The translations under genes and the position numbers were made by a program. Below are positions 1-5,979 of a DNA stretch of 6,662 nucleotides, one piece after another (position 1 is the first letter of the stretch; each line of letters begins with the position of its first letter). The stretch covers positions 1 through 6,662 of the forward strand of contig JAJZYI010000190.1 of the NCBI GenBank assembly GCA_021798135.1, in the 5' to 3' direction. The notes beneath the pieces are model-generated. The model saw nothing but the letters and a program-made list of their open reading frames with translations, did not search any database and was not told the DNA's origin. Origin of the DNA: Actinomycetes bacterium (GTDB lineage Bacteria; Actinomycetota; Acidimicrobiia; Acidimicrobiales; UBA8190).

Positions 1-120
1 CCGGGCCGGCCGCCAGGCCCCGGTGTCCGTAGGATGTGCGGCGGACGGAGGCCGGGCCGGCCGGCACGCCCGCCGCGGGCGCCGGCGGCCCCCACCAGCA
101 ACGGCGCCGGCACCGGCGCG
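1..120. other. Upstream leader or intergenic stretch, no gene recognised
   Basis: No recognisable protein is encoded here. The frame of the following gene is open from the left edge, but it reads as Pro/Arg/Gly/Ala-rich low-complexity sequence typical of non-coding GC-rich DNA. Another frame ends in TAG at 30-32 and could be the tail of a gene lying off the left edge, but ten codons are too few to judge. An 11-bp direct repeat CCGGGCCGGCC occurs at 1-11 and again at 52-62. No convincing -35/-10 pair is visible, so the promoter of the amidohydrolase may lie further left or it may be in an operon. Confidence 0.5.
104..119 (+). promoter_or_regulatory. Perfect inverted repeat directly before the ribosome binding site
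   Basis: GCGCCGG at 104-110 and CCGGCGC at 113-119 are perfect complements, giving a six-base-pair stem with a tetraloop. The hairpin ends just before the Shine-Dalgarno sequence at 121-129. It could affect translation initiation of the amidohydrolase, but in DNA this GC-rich such stems arise easily by chance. Confidence 0.25.
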
Positions 121-129
121 GAGGAGGAA
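121..129 (+). promoter_or_regulatory. Ribosome binding site that fixes the amidohydrolase start
   Basis: GAGGAGGAA ends three bases before the ATG at 133, with the GGAGG core about five to eight bases from it. This decides in favour of ATG 133 over the in-frame ATG at 34, which lacks such a site and would add 33 low-complexity residues. Confidence 0.8.
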
Positions 130-132
130 CCG

Positions 133-1143
133 ATGACCGGTCCCCACGAGGTCGTGGACGTCCACTCGCACATCCTGCTGCCGGGCGTCATGGGGTGCTG
201 CGGCGCGGCCGGCCCGGAGATGGGCGTGCGCCCCGACGGCGTCAACTTCTTCCGCGCCGGCGACTACGTGCTCGAGAACGTCCGGTTCGTCGGCAGCCCG
301 TTCTCCGACGTCGAGCTTCGGCTGGAGCACATGGCGCGGCTCGGCATCGACCGGCAGGTCGTGTCGCCCAACCCGATCACCTACTTCTACGGCGCGCCCG
401 TGGACGTGGCCGTCGGGTTCAACCGGCGGCACAACGACCTGGTGGCGGAGATCGCCCGTGCCGAGCCCCGGCTGTCGGGCTTCGCCGCGCTCCCCATGCA
501 GGACCCCGACGCCGCCGCCGCCGAGCTGGGCCGAGCGGTCGGCGAGCTCGGCCTGGTCGGCTCCTACGTGGGATCCGACGTCGCCGGCGTGCCGCTGTCG
601 GACCGCCGGTTCGAGGACCTGTGGTCCGAGCACGAGCGGCTCGGCGTCCCGGTCGTGGTCCACCCGCAGCCCCGCGGCGTCGACCACCCCGGCGACCCGC
701 TGTTCGCACCGTGGGACCTCGACGTGCTCTACGGCTTCCTCGTCGACGAGGGCATGGCCGTCGCCCACCTGCTCCTGGGCGGCGTGCTCGACCGCCACCC
801 GGGCCTGCACGTCCACGTCGCGCACGGCGGCGGCTTCGCCCCGTACCAGGTGGGCCGGCTGCAGGCGGGCCTGGCACGCCGGCCCTGGGGTCGGGACCTG
901 CTGGAGCGGCCCTTCGAGGACCAGTGGGCGCAGCTCAGCTTCGACACCGCCGTGCACCGCCCTGACGCACTCGCCTTCCTGGTGTCCACGCAGGGCCCGG
1001 ACCGCGTGCTGCACGGGTCGAACTTCGCCGGCTGGGACCAGGAAGAGCGCTCTGTCGCCATGGTCACCGAGCTCGGCCTGGGCGAGGGGCCCACGGCGGC
1101 CGTCCTCGGCGGCAACGCCCGCCGGCTGTTCCGCCTGCCCTGA
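133..1143 (+). CDS. Amidohydrolase family protein, ACMSD-like (amidohydrolase 2), probable decarboxylase or hydrolase
   Basis: This 336-residue protein has the architecture of the metal-dependent TIM-barrel amidohydrolases related to 2-amino-3-carboxymuconate-6-semialdehyde decarboxylase, a family that also includes gamma-resorcylate and 5-carboxyvanillate decarboxylases. Visible landmarks are the N-terminal HxH pair (H11, H13 in VDVHSH), a middle block beginning GFAALPMQDP (117-126) followed by an AAAELGRAVGELGLVG helix-strand, the metal-ligand His in VVVHPQP (H177), and the HGGG motif (H231). The position of the C-terminal conserved Asp, usually GSD-F/Y-P, reads GSNFAG here, so Asn297 replaces the Asp that binds metal or acts in catalysis. 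Length is normal for the family and the protein should be cytosolic, with no signal peptide. It converges on the flavoprotein gene. Decarboxylation of an aromatic or ring-cleavage acid is the family-based guess; the substrate is unknown and hydrolysis cannot be excluded. Confidence 0.88.
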   Translation: MTGPHEVVDVHSHILLPGVMGCCGAAGPEMGVRPDGVNFFRAGDYVLENVRFVGSPFSDVELRLEHMARLGIDRQVVSPNPITYFYGAPVDVAVGFNRRHNDLVAEIARAEPRLSGFAALPMQDPDAAAAELGRAVGELGLVGSYVGSDVAGVPLSDRRFEDLWSEHERLGVPVVVHPQPRGVDHPGDPLFAPWDLDVLYGFLVDEGMAVAHLLLGGVLDRHPGLHVHVAHGGGFAPYQVGRLQAGLARRPWGRDLLERPFEDQWAQLSFDTAVHRPDALAFLVSTQGPDRVLHGSNFAGWDQEERSVAMVTELGLGEGPTAAVLGGNARRLFRLP

Positions 1144-1171
1144 CGCGAGGCGACCGCCGCGCGTCGCTCCG

Positions 1172-1186
1172 CGGCAGACCCTGCCG
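1172..1186. terminator. Candidate hairpin terminator after the amidohydrolase gene
   Basis: CGGCAG-ACC-CTGCCG forms a perfect six-base-pair stem with a three-base loop, 28 bases past the amidohydrolase stop and between two convergent genes. It lacks the T-run of a classical intrinsic terminator, which is common in high-GC actinobacteria. A weaker stem (GCGAC/GTCGC, 1150-1167) lies just before it. Confidence 0.4.
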
Positions 1187-1199
1187 GCGCCCCCGGTGA

Positions 1200-1214
1200 G
1201 GCGGCCGTGCCGCC
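1200..1214. terminator. Second hairpin at the convergent junction, serving the minus-strand gene
   Basis: GGCGGC-CGT-GCCGCC is a perfect six-base-pair stem with a three-base loop. It begins three bases past the stop codon of the flavoprotein gene on the minus strand, the expected place for its terminator. There is no T-tract. Confidence 0.4.
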
Positions 1215-1217
1215 GGG

Positions 1218-2705
1218 TCACCGCGTCGAGCCCGCGACGTCGACGATCTCGATCTCCCGCCGCACCCGGCTGGGCAGGACCCGGTGCTGCACCGAGTGCA
1301 TCGGCGCCGTGCGGTGGGCGCCGGCGGCGGCGGACAGCCCGGCGACGTGCCCGAGGGTGAAACCACCAGCGATGCGGATGCCGCCCAGGTCGGCGATCGG
1401 GTTGAAGCCCCCGACGCAGTCCCCCGCGGCGAACAGGCCCCGGATGGCGTGGCCGAACACGTCCACGACCTGCATGTCCTCGGTGACGGCGAAGCCCCCC
1501 GACACGAAGTTGACGCCGACCACCATGGGACAGGCCGTGAACGGCGCCGCGGCGATGGGGCGGCGCCCGGCCGGGAGCACGACGCGCCCGAAGGCCGGGT
1601 CCCGGTCCCCGCCCGACGCCAGCCAGCCGTTCCACTCCGCCACCGTCCGCTCCAGGGCGTCGGCCGGGCAGCCGATGGCCGCGGCGAGGTCGGCCAGCGA
1701 TCCGGCTGCCCGCGGGGGCTCCGGCATCTGCTCGACCAGGTGCTGCTTGGCCCGGGCCGTCGCCGCGTCGAAGACGTACCACCCTCGCCGGCCGGGCTGG
1801 GCTCGCAGCGCCGCCACCCGCTCCTCGTACGGGCCGGCCTCGTCGTGGAAGCGCCGCCCGGCCTCGTTCACGGCGATGGTGTCCTCCACCAGCGCGGACG
1901 CCACCATCACCAGCGGTGGGACGTAGGTCATGTTGACGAGGTCGCCGCCGACCGCCTGGCCCATCAGGTGGCCGTCGCCACGGCAGCTGTCGATGCCGAG
2001 GTAGGGAGCCGACGCGAGGTGACGGGGCTGGTAGCGCAGGCGCAGCTCGGGGTTGGCCTGGTACCCGCCCGCGGCCAGGACCACACCTCGCCGGGCGTAG
2101 AGGTCCACGGGCTCGCCCAGGCGCTCGTCCCCGCCGACGGCGGAGCCCGTCCGCCGGCGGACCCGGACGCCCACCACCGACCCGTCCCGGACGATCAGGC
2201 GCTCCGCCACCGTGTGGAAGGAGGTCCTGACCTCGGGCCGGGCGAAGTGGCGTTCGAACGCCGCCCCGAGGGTCCGGGGATCGGCCACGGCGACCATGCG
2301 GTCGACGGTGTGCTGCCGAGGCCTGGGGATGAAGCGGTCGAAGACGACGCCGTCCGCCAGCAACCGGCGGGCGGCCTCCCCCGACTCCCGGGCGAACGTG
2401 CGGACGAGCGACTCGTCGCACACCACCCCGTACTGCTCGCCCGCAGCGTCGGCCATGCGCATCCCGTCGCGCACGAAGGCGTCCTCGCTGTCCTCGATGC
2501 CCCGCTCCTGCTGCATCGGCGAGCCCACGAAGGCGAGGTACCCGGTGGAGTGGATGGCGTTCCCGCCGATCCGCCCCTCCGCCTCCACCACCTGCACGGT
2601 GGCGCCCCCGGCCGCCGCGGCGGCGGTCGCCGCCATCCCCCCGGGCCCGGCGCCGACCACGATGACGTCGCTGGTGGCCCCGTCGGTGGCGACGGCCTGC
2701 TCCAT
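1218..2705 (-). CDS. FAD-dependent oxidoreductase, fumarate reductase/3-ketosteroid dehydrogenase-like family
   Basis: This 495-residue flavoprotein has an N-terminal Rossmann dinucleotide motif, DVIVVGAGPGGMAA (13-26), with Glu41 at the end of the second strand (VVEAEGRIGGN) to hold the ADP-ribose of FAD. The capping domain follows. A VVLAAGGYQ block (208-215) is typical of the FAD_binding_2 superfamily, and NEAGRRFHDEA (280-290) matches the N-x-x-G-R-R-F signature of that family. The C-terminal FAD-binding part reads FAAGDCVGG (425-433) and GGIRIAGGFTLGHVAG (441-456). Relatives oxidise or reduce a C-C bond next to a carbonyl or carboxylate: fumarate reductase, urocanate reductase, tricarballylate dehydrogenase and ketosteroid 1-dehydrogenase. 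No signal peptide or haem motif is seen, so it is likely cytosolic. Open frame continues far upstream, but ATG 2705 is supported by its ribosome binding site and by the family N-terminus. It is transcribed divergently from the SDR pair, and the substrate is unknown. Confidence 0.88.
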   Translation of the reverse strand: MEQAVATDGATSDVIVVGAGPGGMAATAAAAAGGATVQVVEAEGRIGGNAIHSTGYLAFVGSPMQQERGIEDSEDAFVRDGMRMADAAGEQYGVVCDESLVRTFARESGEAARRLLADGVVFDRFIPRPRQHTVDRMVAVADPRTLGAAFERHFARPEVRTSFHTVAERLIVRDGSVVGVRVRRRTGSAVGGDERLGEPVDLYARRGVVLAAGGYQANPELRLRYQPRHLASAPYLGIDSCRGDGHLMGQAVGGDLVNMTYVPPLVMVASALVEDTIAVNEAGRRFHDEAGPYEERVAALRAQPGRRGWYVFDAATARAKQHLVEQMPEPPRAAGSLADLAAAIGCPADALERTVAEWNGWLASGGDRDPAFGRVVLPAGRRPIAAAPFTACPMVVGVNFVSGGFAVTEDMQVVDVFGHAIRGLFAAGDCVGGFNPIADLGGIRIAGGFTLGHVAGLSAAAGAHRTAPMHSVQHRVLPSRVRREIEIVDVAGSTR

Positions 2706-2707
2706 GT

Positions 2708-2718
2708 CCCCTCCCTCC
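2708..2718 (-). promoter_or_regulatory. Ribosome binding site that fixes the flavoprotein start
   Basis: On the minus strand GGAGGGAGGGG lies just before AC-ATG, giving strong complementarity to the 16S 3' end. It rules out the much longer open frame that runs upstream across the SDR gene. Confidence 0.8.
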
Positions 2719-2772
2719 GTGCCACGGGCGCAGGGCTGTCGCGTCGGCCTCGCCCCGTCGTGCGTGGTGCAC

Positions 2773-2778
2773 ACCCTA
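2773..2778 (-). promoter_or_regulatory. Possible -10 element for the flavoprotein gene
   Basis: TAGGGT on the minus strand fits the actinobacterial TAnnnT -10 pattern and lies 67 bases upstream of ATG 2705. No good TTGACA-like element is seen at 16 to 19 bases upstream, so the call is weak. Confidence 0.25.
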
Positions 2779-2790
2779 ACGCCGTTTGCG

Positions 2791-2819
2791 TGGACCTGCC
2801 GGCGCGCCCGTGCTACCGT
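2791..2819 (+). promoter_or_regulatory. Candidate promoter for the SDR pair with an extended -10
   Basis: TGGACC (2791-2796; four of six to TTGACA) is followed after 17 bases by TACCGT (2814-2819; TAnnnT), and TGC immediately before the -10 supplies an extended -10 (TGn). This would start transcription near 2826 and leave a leader of about 105 bases before ATG 2933. The same extended -10 block recurs in the other divergent region at 6000-6013. Confidence 0.4.
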
Positions 2820-2880
2820 CCTGCGGCGTCGCGCCGGCCCGACCCGGACGCCAGGCCGGCTGCCGCCGCCGGCACCCGCG

Positions 2881-2909
2881 GGTACCGGTCCGGCGCAGGC
2901 AGGTACCGG
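2881..2909 (+). repeat. Two GGTACCGG copies spaced 21 bp apart in the SDR leader
   Basis: GGTACCGG occurs at 2881-2888 and at 2902-2909. Each contains the palindrome GGTACC, and the 21-bp spacing is two helical turns, so both copies face the same side of DNA. They lie downstream of the candidate promoter and 24 bases before the SDR start. They may be a paired operator, or chance. Confidence 0.35.
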
Positions 2910-2932
2910 CACGTCGGCGCTCGGAGGGCACG

Positions 2933-3619
2933 ATGCTGCAGAGAGCACTGGTGACGGGAGCGGCGTCGGGGATCGGCGCGGCCACGGCCGAGCGGCTGCG
3001 TCGCGACGGCTGGGACGTGGTGGGGGCCGACCGCCGGCCCGGCGCCGACATCGTCGCTCTGGACGTGGTGGACGAGTCCGCCTGGGACGCCGTGCTCGAC
3101 GCCCACTGGCCGCTGACCGGCCTGGTGAACTGCGCCGGCGTCCGGGTGCGCGCGCCGCTCGCCGACATGGACGTGGCCTCGTTCGACTCGACCCTGGCGA
3201 TCCACGTCCGGGGGCTGTTCCTCGGCCTGCGCGGCCTGGCACGGCGGTGCCGGCGCGACGAGCAGCCGGCCGCGGTCGTGACCATCGCCTCGACCGTGGC
3301 GACGCATGCCGTCGCCGGGCAGATCGACTACGTCGCCGCCAAGGGGGCCGTCGCCGCCATGACCCGGGCGGCCGCGGTGGAGCTGGCACCCCTCGGGGTG
3401 CGCGTCAACGGGATCGTCCCCGGGCTGATCCGGACACCGATGACCGAGGAGCGCTTCGCCGATCCCGACCAGCACGCCTGGTTCGCCGGCCGGATCCCGT
3501 TGGGCCGCGGCGGCGAGCCCGAGGACATCGCGTCGATGGTCGCCTTCCTGCTGTCGCCGGAGGCCTCGTACACGACCGGCGCCATGTTCGCCGTCGACGG
3601 CGGGTACACGGCCCAGTGA
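2933..3619 (+). CDS. SDR family NAD(P)-dependent oxidoreductase (classical), probably NAD-using
   Basis: This 228-residue classical short-chain dehydrogenase/reductase oxidises or reduces an alcohol/ketone pair. The cofactor motif is TGAASGIG (8-15). Asp33 at the end of strand 2 (GADRRPG) suggests preference for NAD(H). NCAG (66-69) is the usual NNAG strand motif. The catalytic residues are S120, Y133 and K137 (YVAAK), with the normal 13-residue Ser-Tyr spacing. PGLIRTPM (163-170) and the closing VDGGYTAQ are typical. The fourth catalytic tetrad position, usually Asn in a VNLxG-like motif, is His91 here (AIHVRG). It is slightly short, with a clipped segment between strand 2 and NCAG. ATG 2933 is chosen because CGGAGGGCACG precedes it and the Rossmann fold begins immediately; longer in-frame starts add low-complexity sequence. 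It is the first gene of a probable two-gene unit with the next SDR. Confidence 0.92.
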   Translation: MLQRALVTGAASGIGAATAERLRRDGWDVVGADRRPGADIVALDVVDESAWDAVLDAHWPLTGLVNCAGVRVRAPLADMDVASFDSTLAIHVRGLFLGLRGLARRCRRDEQPAAVVTIASTVATHAVAGQIDYVAAKGAVAAMTRAAAVELAPLGVRVNGIVPGLIRTPMTEERFADPDQHAWFAGRIPLGRGGEPEDIASMVAFLLSPEASYTTGAMFAVDGGYTAQ

Positions 3620-3624
3620 CCGCA

Positions 3625-3654
3625 GGCGTCACCACCGCCGGCGTCACCACCGCC
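3625..3654. repeat. Perfect 15-bp tandem duplication between the two SDR genes
   Basis: GGCGTCACCACCGCC occurs at 3625-3639 and again, without change, at 3640-3654, starting five bases after the first SDR's stop codon. It has unit length divisible by three but lies outside both genes. Likely replication slippage; no function can be read from it. Confidence 0.8.
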
Positions 3655-3674
3655 GGCCCGGGTCGGAGGCCGGC
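3652..3674 (+). promoter_or_regulatory. Hairpin between the SDR genes
   Basis: GCCGGCC (3652-3658) and GGCCGGC (3668-3674) form a perfect seven-base-pair stem with a nine-base loop, in the 91-base gap between the SDR genes and before the second gene's ribosome binding site. It could attenuate transcription or stabilise the upstream message. There is no T-run. Confidence 0.3.
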
Positions 3675-3710
3675 ACCAGCACGCAACGGGGAGCGCCGGA
3701 GGGGGGCACG

Positions 3711-4472
3711 ATGCGACCGGTGAAGGGCATGTCCGTCGTCGTCACCGGCGGCGGGTCCGGGATCGGAGCCACGACGGCACGGCACTTCGTGGAGCGCGGT
3801 GCCCGGGTCACCGTCTTCGGGCGGCGCGAGGACCGTGTGCGCGGCCTCGCCGAGGAGCTGGGCGAGGCCTGCGCCTGGGTGGCCGGGGACGTCACCGACG
3901 CCGGTGACCGGCAGCGGCTGGTGGAGCGCGCCGTCCGCCACGGCGGGTCGGTCGACGTGCTCGTGAACGGCGCTGCCAACATGTACCGCGGCGACATCGA
4001 CGCGCTCGACGAGGACCAGCTTCTCGGCGTCTTCCACTCCAACGTGGTCGCCGCCATGATGCTGACGGGGCTGGCCGTGCCCCACCTCGTGGAGCGTCGC
4101 GGCTGCGTCGTGTTCTTCGGGTCCGTCCACGTGAAGCGGGCGTTCCCCGGCGCCTCGCCCTACGCGGCCACCAAGGGAGCGCTCGAGGCCGTCACCGGCG
4201 TGCTCGCCGCCGAGCTGGGGCCCCGGGGGGTGCGTGTCAGCTGCGTCCGACCCGGCGGCGTCTTCAGCGAGCTGAACCAGCGTGCCGGGCTCTTCGACGA
4301 CGAGGCGGCCCGGGCCCGGCTGGACGCGCTCGGGGCCGCCCACGCGCTCGGCCGCCCGGGCACGCCCGAGGAGGTCGCCGAGGCCATCGAGTACCTGGCC
4401 CGCGCCGAGTGGACGACGGGTGCCGTGCTCGTCGTCGACGGCGGCCTGAGCCTCGGCACCACCAACGCCTGA
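3711..4472 (+). CDS. SDR family oxidoreductase (classical), probably NADP-using
   Basis: This 253-residue classical SDR has the usual family length. The glycine motif TGGGSGIG is at 12-19. Strand 2 ends in FGRRED, with Arg38/Arg39 and no acidic residue at the first position, which favours NADP(H). The strand-4 motif reads NGAAN (86-90) rather than NNAG. The complete catalytic tetrad is present: N111, S138, Y151 and K155 (YAATK), with 13 residues between Ser and Tyr. PGG (181-183) and the C-terminal TGAVLVVDGGLSLG are typical. The start at 3711 is preceded by GGAGGGGGGCACG. The gene follows the other SDR in the same direction after 91 bases and is probably cotranscribed. The pair has different predicted cofactors and clearly divergent sequences, so it is not a recent duplication. 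The substrate is unknown; 3-oxoacyl reductase-like or cyclic-alcohol dehydrogenase activity is possible. Confidence 0.93.
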   Translation: MRPVKGMSVVVTGGGSGIGATTARHFVERGARVTVFGRREDRVRGLAEELGEACAWVAGDVTDAGDRQRLVERAVRHGGSVDVLVNGAANMYRGDIDALDEDQLLGVFHSNVVAAMMLTGLAVPHLVERRGCVVFFGSVHVKRAFPGASPYAATKGALEAVTGVLAAELGPRGVRVSCVRPGGVFSELNQRAGLFDDEAARARLDALGAAHALGRPGTPEEVAEAIEYLARAEWTTGAVLVVDGGLSLGTTNA

Positions 4473-4477
4473 CTGCC

Positions 4478-4495
4478 CTGGCGGCTCGCCGCCGG
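4478..4495. terminator. Candidate bidirectional hairpin terminator
   Basis: GGCGG-CTCG-CCGCC (4480-4493) extends by a T-G wobble and a C-G pair to a seven-base-pair stem. It starts five bases after the second SDR's stop, in the 80-base gap before the convergent gene on the minus strand. No T-run follows. Confidence 0.45.
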
Positions 4496-4552
4496 CGTGC
4501 CCACCCGCCTGCCCCGCCGGCCCGGCTGGCTGCCGTGTGCCGCGGCGCCCCG

Positions 4553-5152
4553 CTACCCGCCGGGGGTGCCGTCGAGCTCCCAACGGCACCGGCCCTCCGG
4601 CCCGCCGGGGGGCGACACCCGCCACCGGGAGCCGGCGAACGCGTCGATGGTGGCGATGCACCGGGCGCAGTACCGTGGGACCCCGGCCGGGACGCCGGGC
4701 ACCTCCCCTGCGGCGACCGTGGCCACGTCGGGCATGCGCCGCCACAGCGCCAGGCCGGATCCGCACTCGTGCACGAACGTCGTGGTGCCCACCCCGTCGC
4801 GCTCGATGACGCCGGTGGAGTGGTGCGCGCGCAGCAGCGCCGCCACCGCGTCCGCACCGGGCACCGCGCCGACCAGGTCCCCGACGCCCACGCTGGTCCT
4901 GGCGATGACCCGGTCGAGCAGGGGGGCGAGCGCCTCCCCGCGCTCGACGGCATCGTCGAGCAGGGCGGCGATGATGGCGACGAGCCGGTCGTGCAGGTCG
5001 TGCCAGCCGGCGTGCTCGGCCCGGACGGTGCCGAGCACGCTGGCCAGGTCCGGCGGCTCGGCCGACAGCAGCTCCGCCACCGTCTCCGGCAGGGGGCGCA
5101 GCGGATCGGGCTCCGCACCGCCGTCCGGCGCCGGCGGCGCCACCGGCGGCAC
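4553..5152 (-). CDS. Hypothetical protein with possible His/Cys metal-binding C-terminus, coupled to the class II aldolase gene
   Basis: I do not recognise this 199-residue protein. Its GTG start (5152-5150) follows directly on the TAG stop of the class II aldolase gene (TAG|GTG), so it is probably made by translational coupling, as the Shine-Dalgarno candidate within the end of that gene (GAGGCGG) is weak. Residues 1-20 are Pro-rich and likely disordered. Residues 22-110 look helical, with a long acidic, Ala/Leu-rich stretch (51-85). From about 120 the sequence changes to a beta-like part with HECGSG (128-133) and YCARC (161-165). H128, C130, C162 and C165 could form a zinc or iron site, and C189 is a spare cysteine. 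There is no signal peptide or membrane span. Codon use matches the neighbours, which supports a real gene. A role as accessory or stabilising partner of the aldolase-fold enzyme is inference from position only. Confidence 0.72.
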   Translation of the reverse strand: MPPVAPPAPDGGAEPDPLRPLPETVAELLSAEPPDLASVLGTVRAEHAGWHDLHDRLVAIIAALLDDAVERGEALAPLLDRVIARTSVGVGDLVGAVPGADAVAALLRAHHSTGVIERDGVGTTTFVHECGSGLALWRRMPDVATVAAGEVPGVPAGVPRYCARCIATIDAFAGSRWRVSPPGGPEGRCRWELDGTPGG

Positions 5153-5902
5153 CTACCGCCCGGCCGCCTCGAACAGGTCCGGGTCGCTGCGCCGCAACCG
5201 GCGGAAGTTCGCCTCCCAGATCAGCTCCCGGAACCCGTTGCGGATGTACGAGTCGCGGTACGTCCTGGCCGTGGCGTCGTCCAGGGGCTTGCCGCCGACG
5301 GCCATGGCGGCCACCTGGTACCCGCAGCACAGCTCGAAGACGATGGCCTCGGCCACCGTGCGCTCGATCGTGTCGCCGGCGTGGACGGACCCGTGGTGGC
5401 TCATGAGCACCACGCGTTTCGACCCGAGGGCGGCGACGATGGCGTCGCCTTCCTGGTCGGGGGTGAGCGACAGGTCGTCGCGGAAGTAGCCCACGTCGTC
5501 ATGGAAGAGACCGGCGTACGTGTAGTAGTTGCCGAACGGCTCACCCGTGGTCGTGAGCACGGACATGTTCCGGGCGTGGGTGTGCACGACGCAGTTGACG
5601 TCGGGCCTCGCCTGCATGACGCTGGCGTGGAAGTTGATGCCCGGCGACGCCGGCAGCGTCCCGGGCTCCCGCACGACGAGGTCGAATCCCACCTTGCTGA
5701 CGTGCTCCGGCAGCGTCTCGTCGAAGTACTGGAAGGGCGTGACCCAGAAGGCGTCCTCGCCGGGCACGCGCAGGCTCACGTGCCCGCCGATCTGGCTGTC
5801 GAGCCCCTCGCGGTAGAGCATCCGGCGCGCTGCCGAGATGAGGAACTTGGGGTCCTCGGGGTAGCCCTCCTGGCCCGACGTCGCCGCTGGTGTGGACGGC
5901 AT
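5153..5902 (-). CDS. Class II aldolase/adducin family protein, possibly a decarboxylase
   Basis: This 249-residue protein has the class II aldolase/adducin fold, a family of zinc-dependent lyases including L-fuculose-1-phosphate aldolase, ribulose-phosphate epimerase and 3,4-dihydroxyphthalate decarboxylase. Visible motifs are GGHVSLR (39-45) at the usual GNxS/GHxS site, ARPDVNCVVHTHARN (98-112) with metal ligands H107 and H109, and MSHHG (167-171) with the third ligand His170. The residue four before H92, Glu in the aldolases (SSE-x-x-x-H), is Gly88 here (SPGINFH), so retro-aldol chemistry by the standard mechanism is doubtful. Similar Glu-less members are found in the adducin-like branch. 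The start at 5902 was preferred to an upstream in-frame ATG at 5968 because it has a good ribosome binding site. It is first in a two-gene minus-strand unit with the small protein downstream, and is divergent from the ketopantoate reductase-like gene. Given the cluster, decarboxylation or retro-aldol cleavage of a ring-derived acid is a plausible but unproven role. Confidence 0.88.
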   Translation of the reverse strand: MPSTPAATSGQEGYPEDPKFLISAARRMLYREGLDSQIGGHVSLRVPGEDAFWVTPFQYFDETLPEHVSKVGFDLVVREPGTLPASPGINFHASVMQARPDVNCVVHTHARNMSVLTTTGEPFGNYYTYAGLFHDDVGYFRDDLSLTPDQEGDAIVAALGSKRVVLMSHHGSVHAGDTIERTVAEAIVFELCCGYQVAAMAVGGKPLDDATARTYRDSYIRNGFRELIWEANFRRLRRSDPDLFEAAGR

Positions 5903-5908
5903 GTGCAG

Positions 5909-5918
5909 CTCCCCTCCC
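5909..5918 (-). promoter_or_regulatory. Ribosome binding site that fixes the class II aldolase start
   Basis: On the minus strand GGGAGGGGAG lies six bases before ATG 5902. The alternative ATG at 5968 has only a poor GGGAAG-like site further away and would add 22 residues not expected in the family. Confidence 0.75.
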
Positions 5919-5979
5919 TGCCCCGCCGGCGATGCCAGGCCGGGCAGCGTCGCGTCGGCTGTCAGCATAGACCGCTTCC

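Noticed and set aside
34..132. ATG at 34 as a longer start of the amidohydrolase
   Set aside because: The extra 33 residues are Pro/Arg/Gly-rich low-complexity sequence, there is no good ribosome binding site before 34, and a strong one precedes ATG 133.
2762..2782. GCGT...GTGCAC...ACGC near-palindrome in the divergent region
   Set aside because: Only the outer four bases and the central GTGCAC-like part fit, and the halves are otherwise unmatched, so I do not call it an operator.
1284..2954. 556-codon plus-strand open frame opposite the flavoprotein
   Set aside because: It is antisense to a well-supported FAD enzyme, with no family motifs and skewed composition.
2706..3389. Long upstream extension of the flavoprotein on the minus strand
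   Set aside because: It lies antisense to the first SDR gene, has Arg/Pro-rich low-complexity content and crosses the promoter region. The family N-terminus and ribosome binding site place the start at 2705.
3405..5330. 641-codon minus-strand open frame across the second SDR, the small protein and part of the aldolase gene
   Set aside because: Its translation is Arg/Gly/Ala/Pro-rich with no recognisable domain. It is antisense to a clear SDR and out of frame with the minus-strand genes, as expected for stop-poor GC-rich DNA.
5903..5968. Start of the class II aldolase at ATG 5968
   Set aside because: It has a weak ribosome binding site and adds 22 residues not typical of the family. ATG 5902 has a strong site at the right distance.
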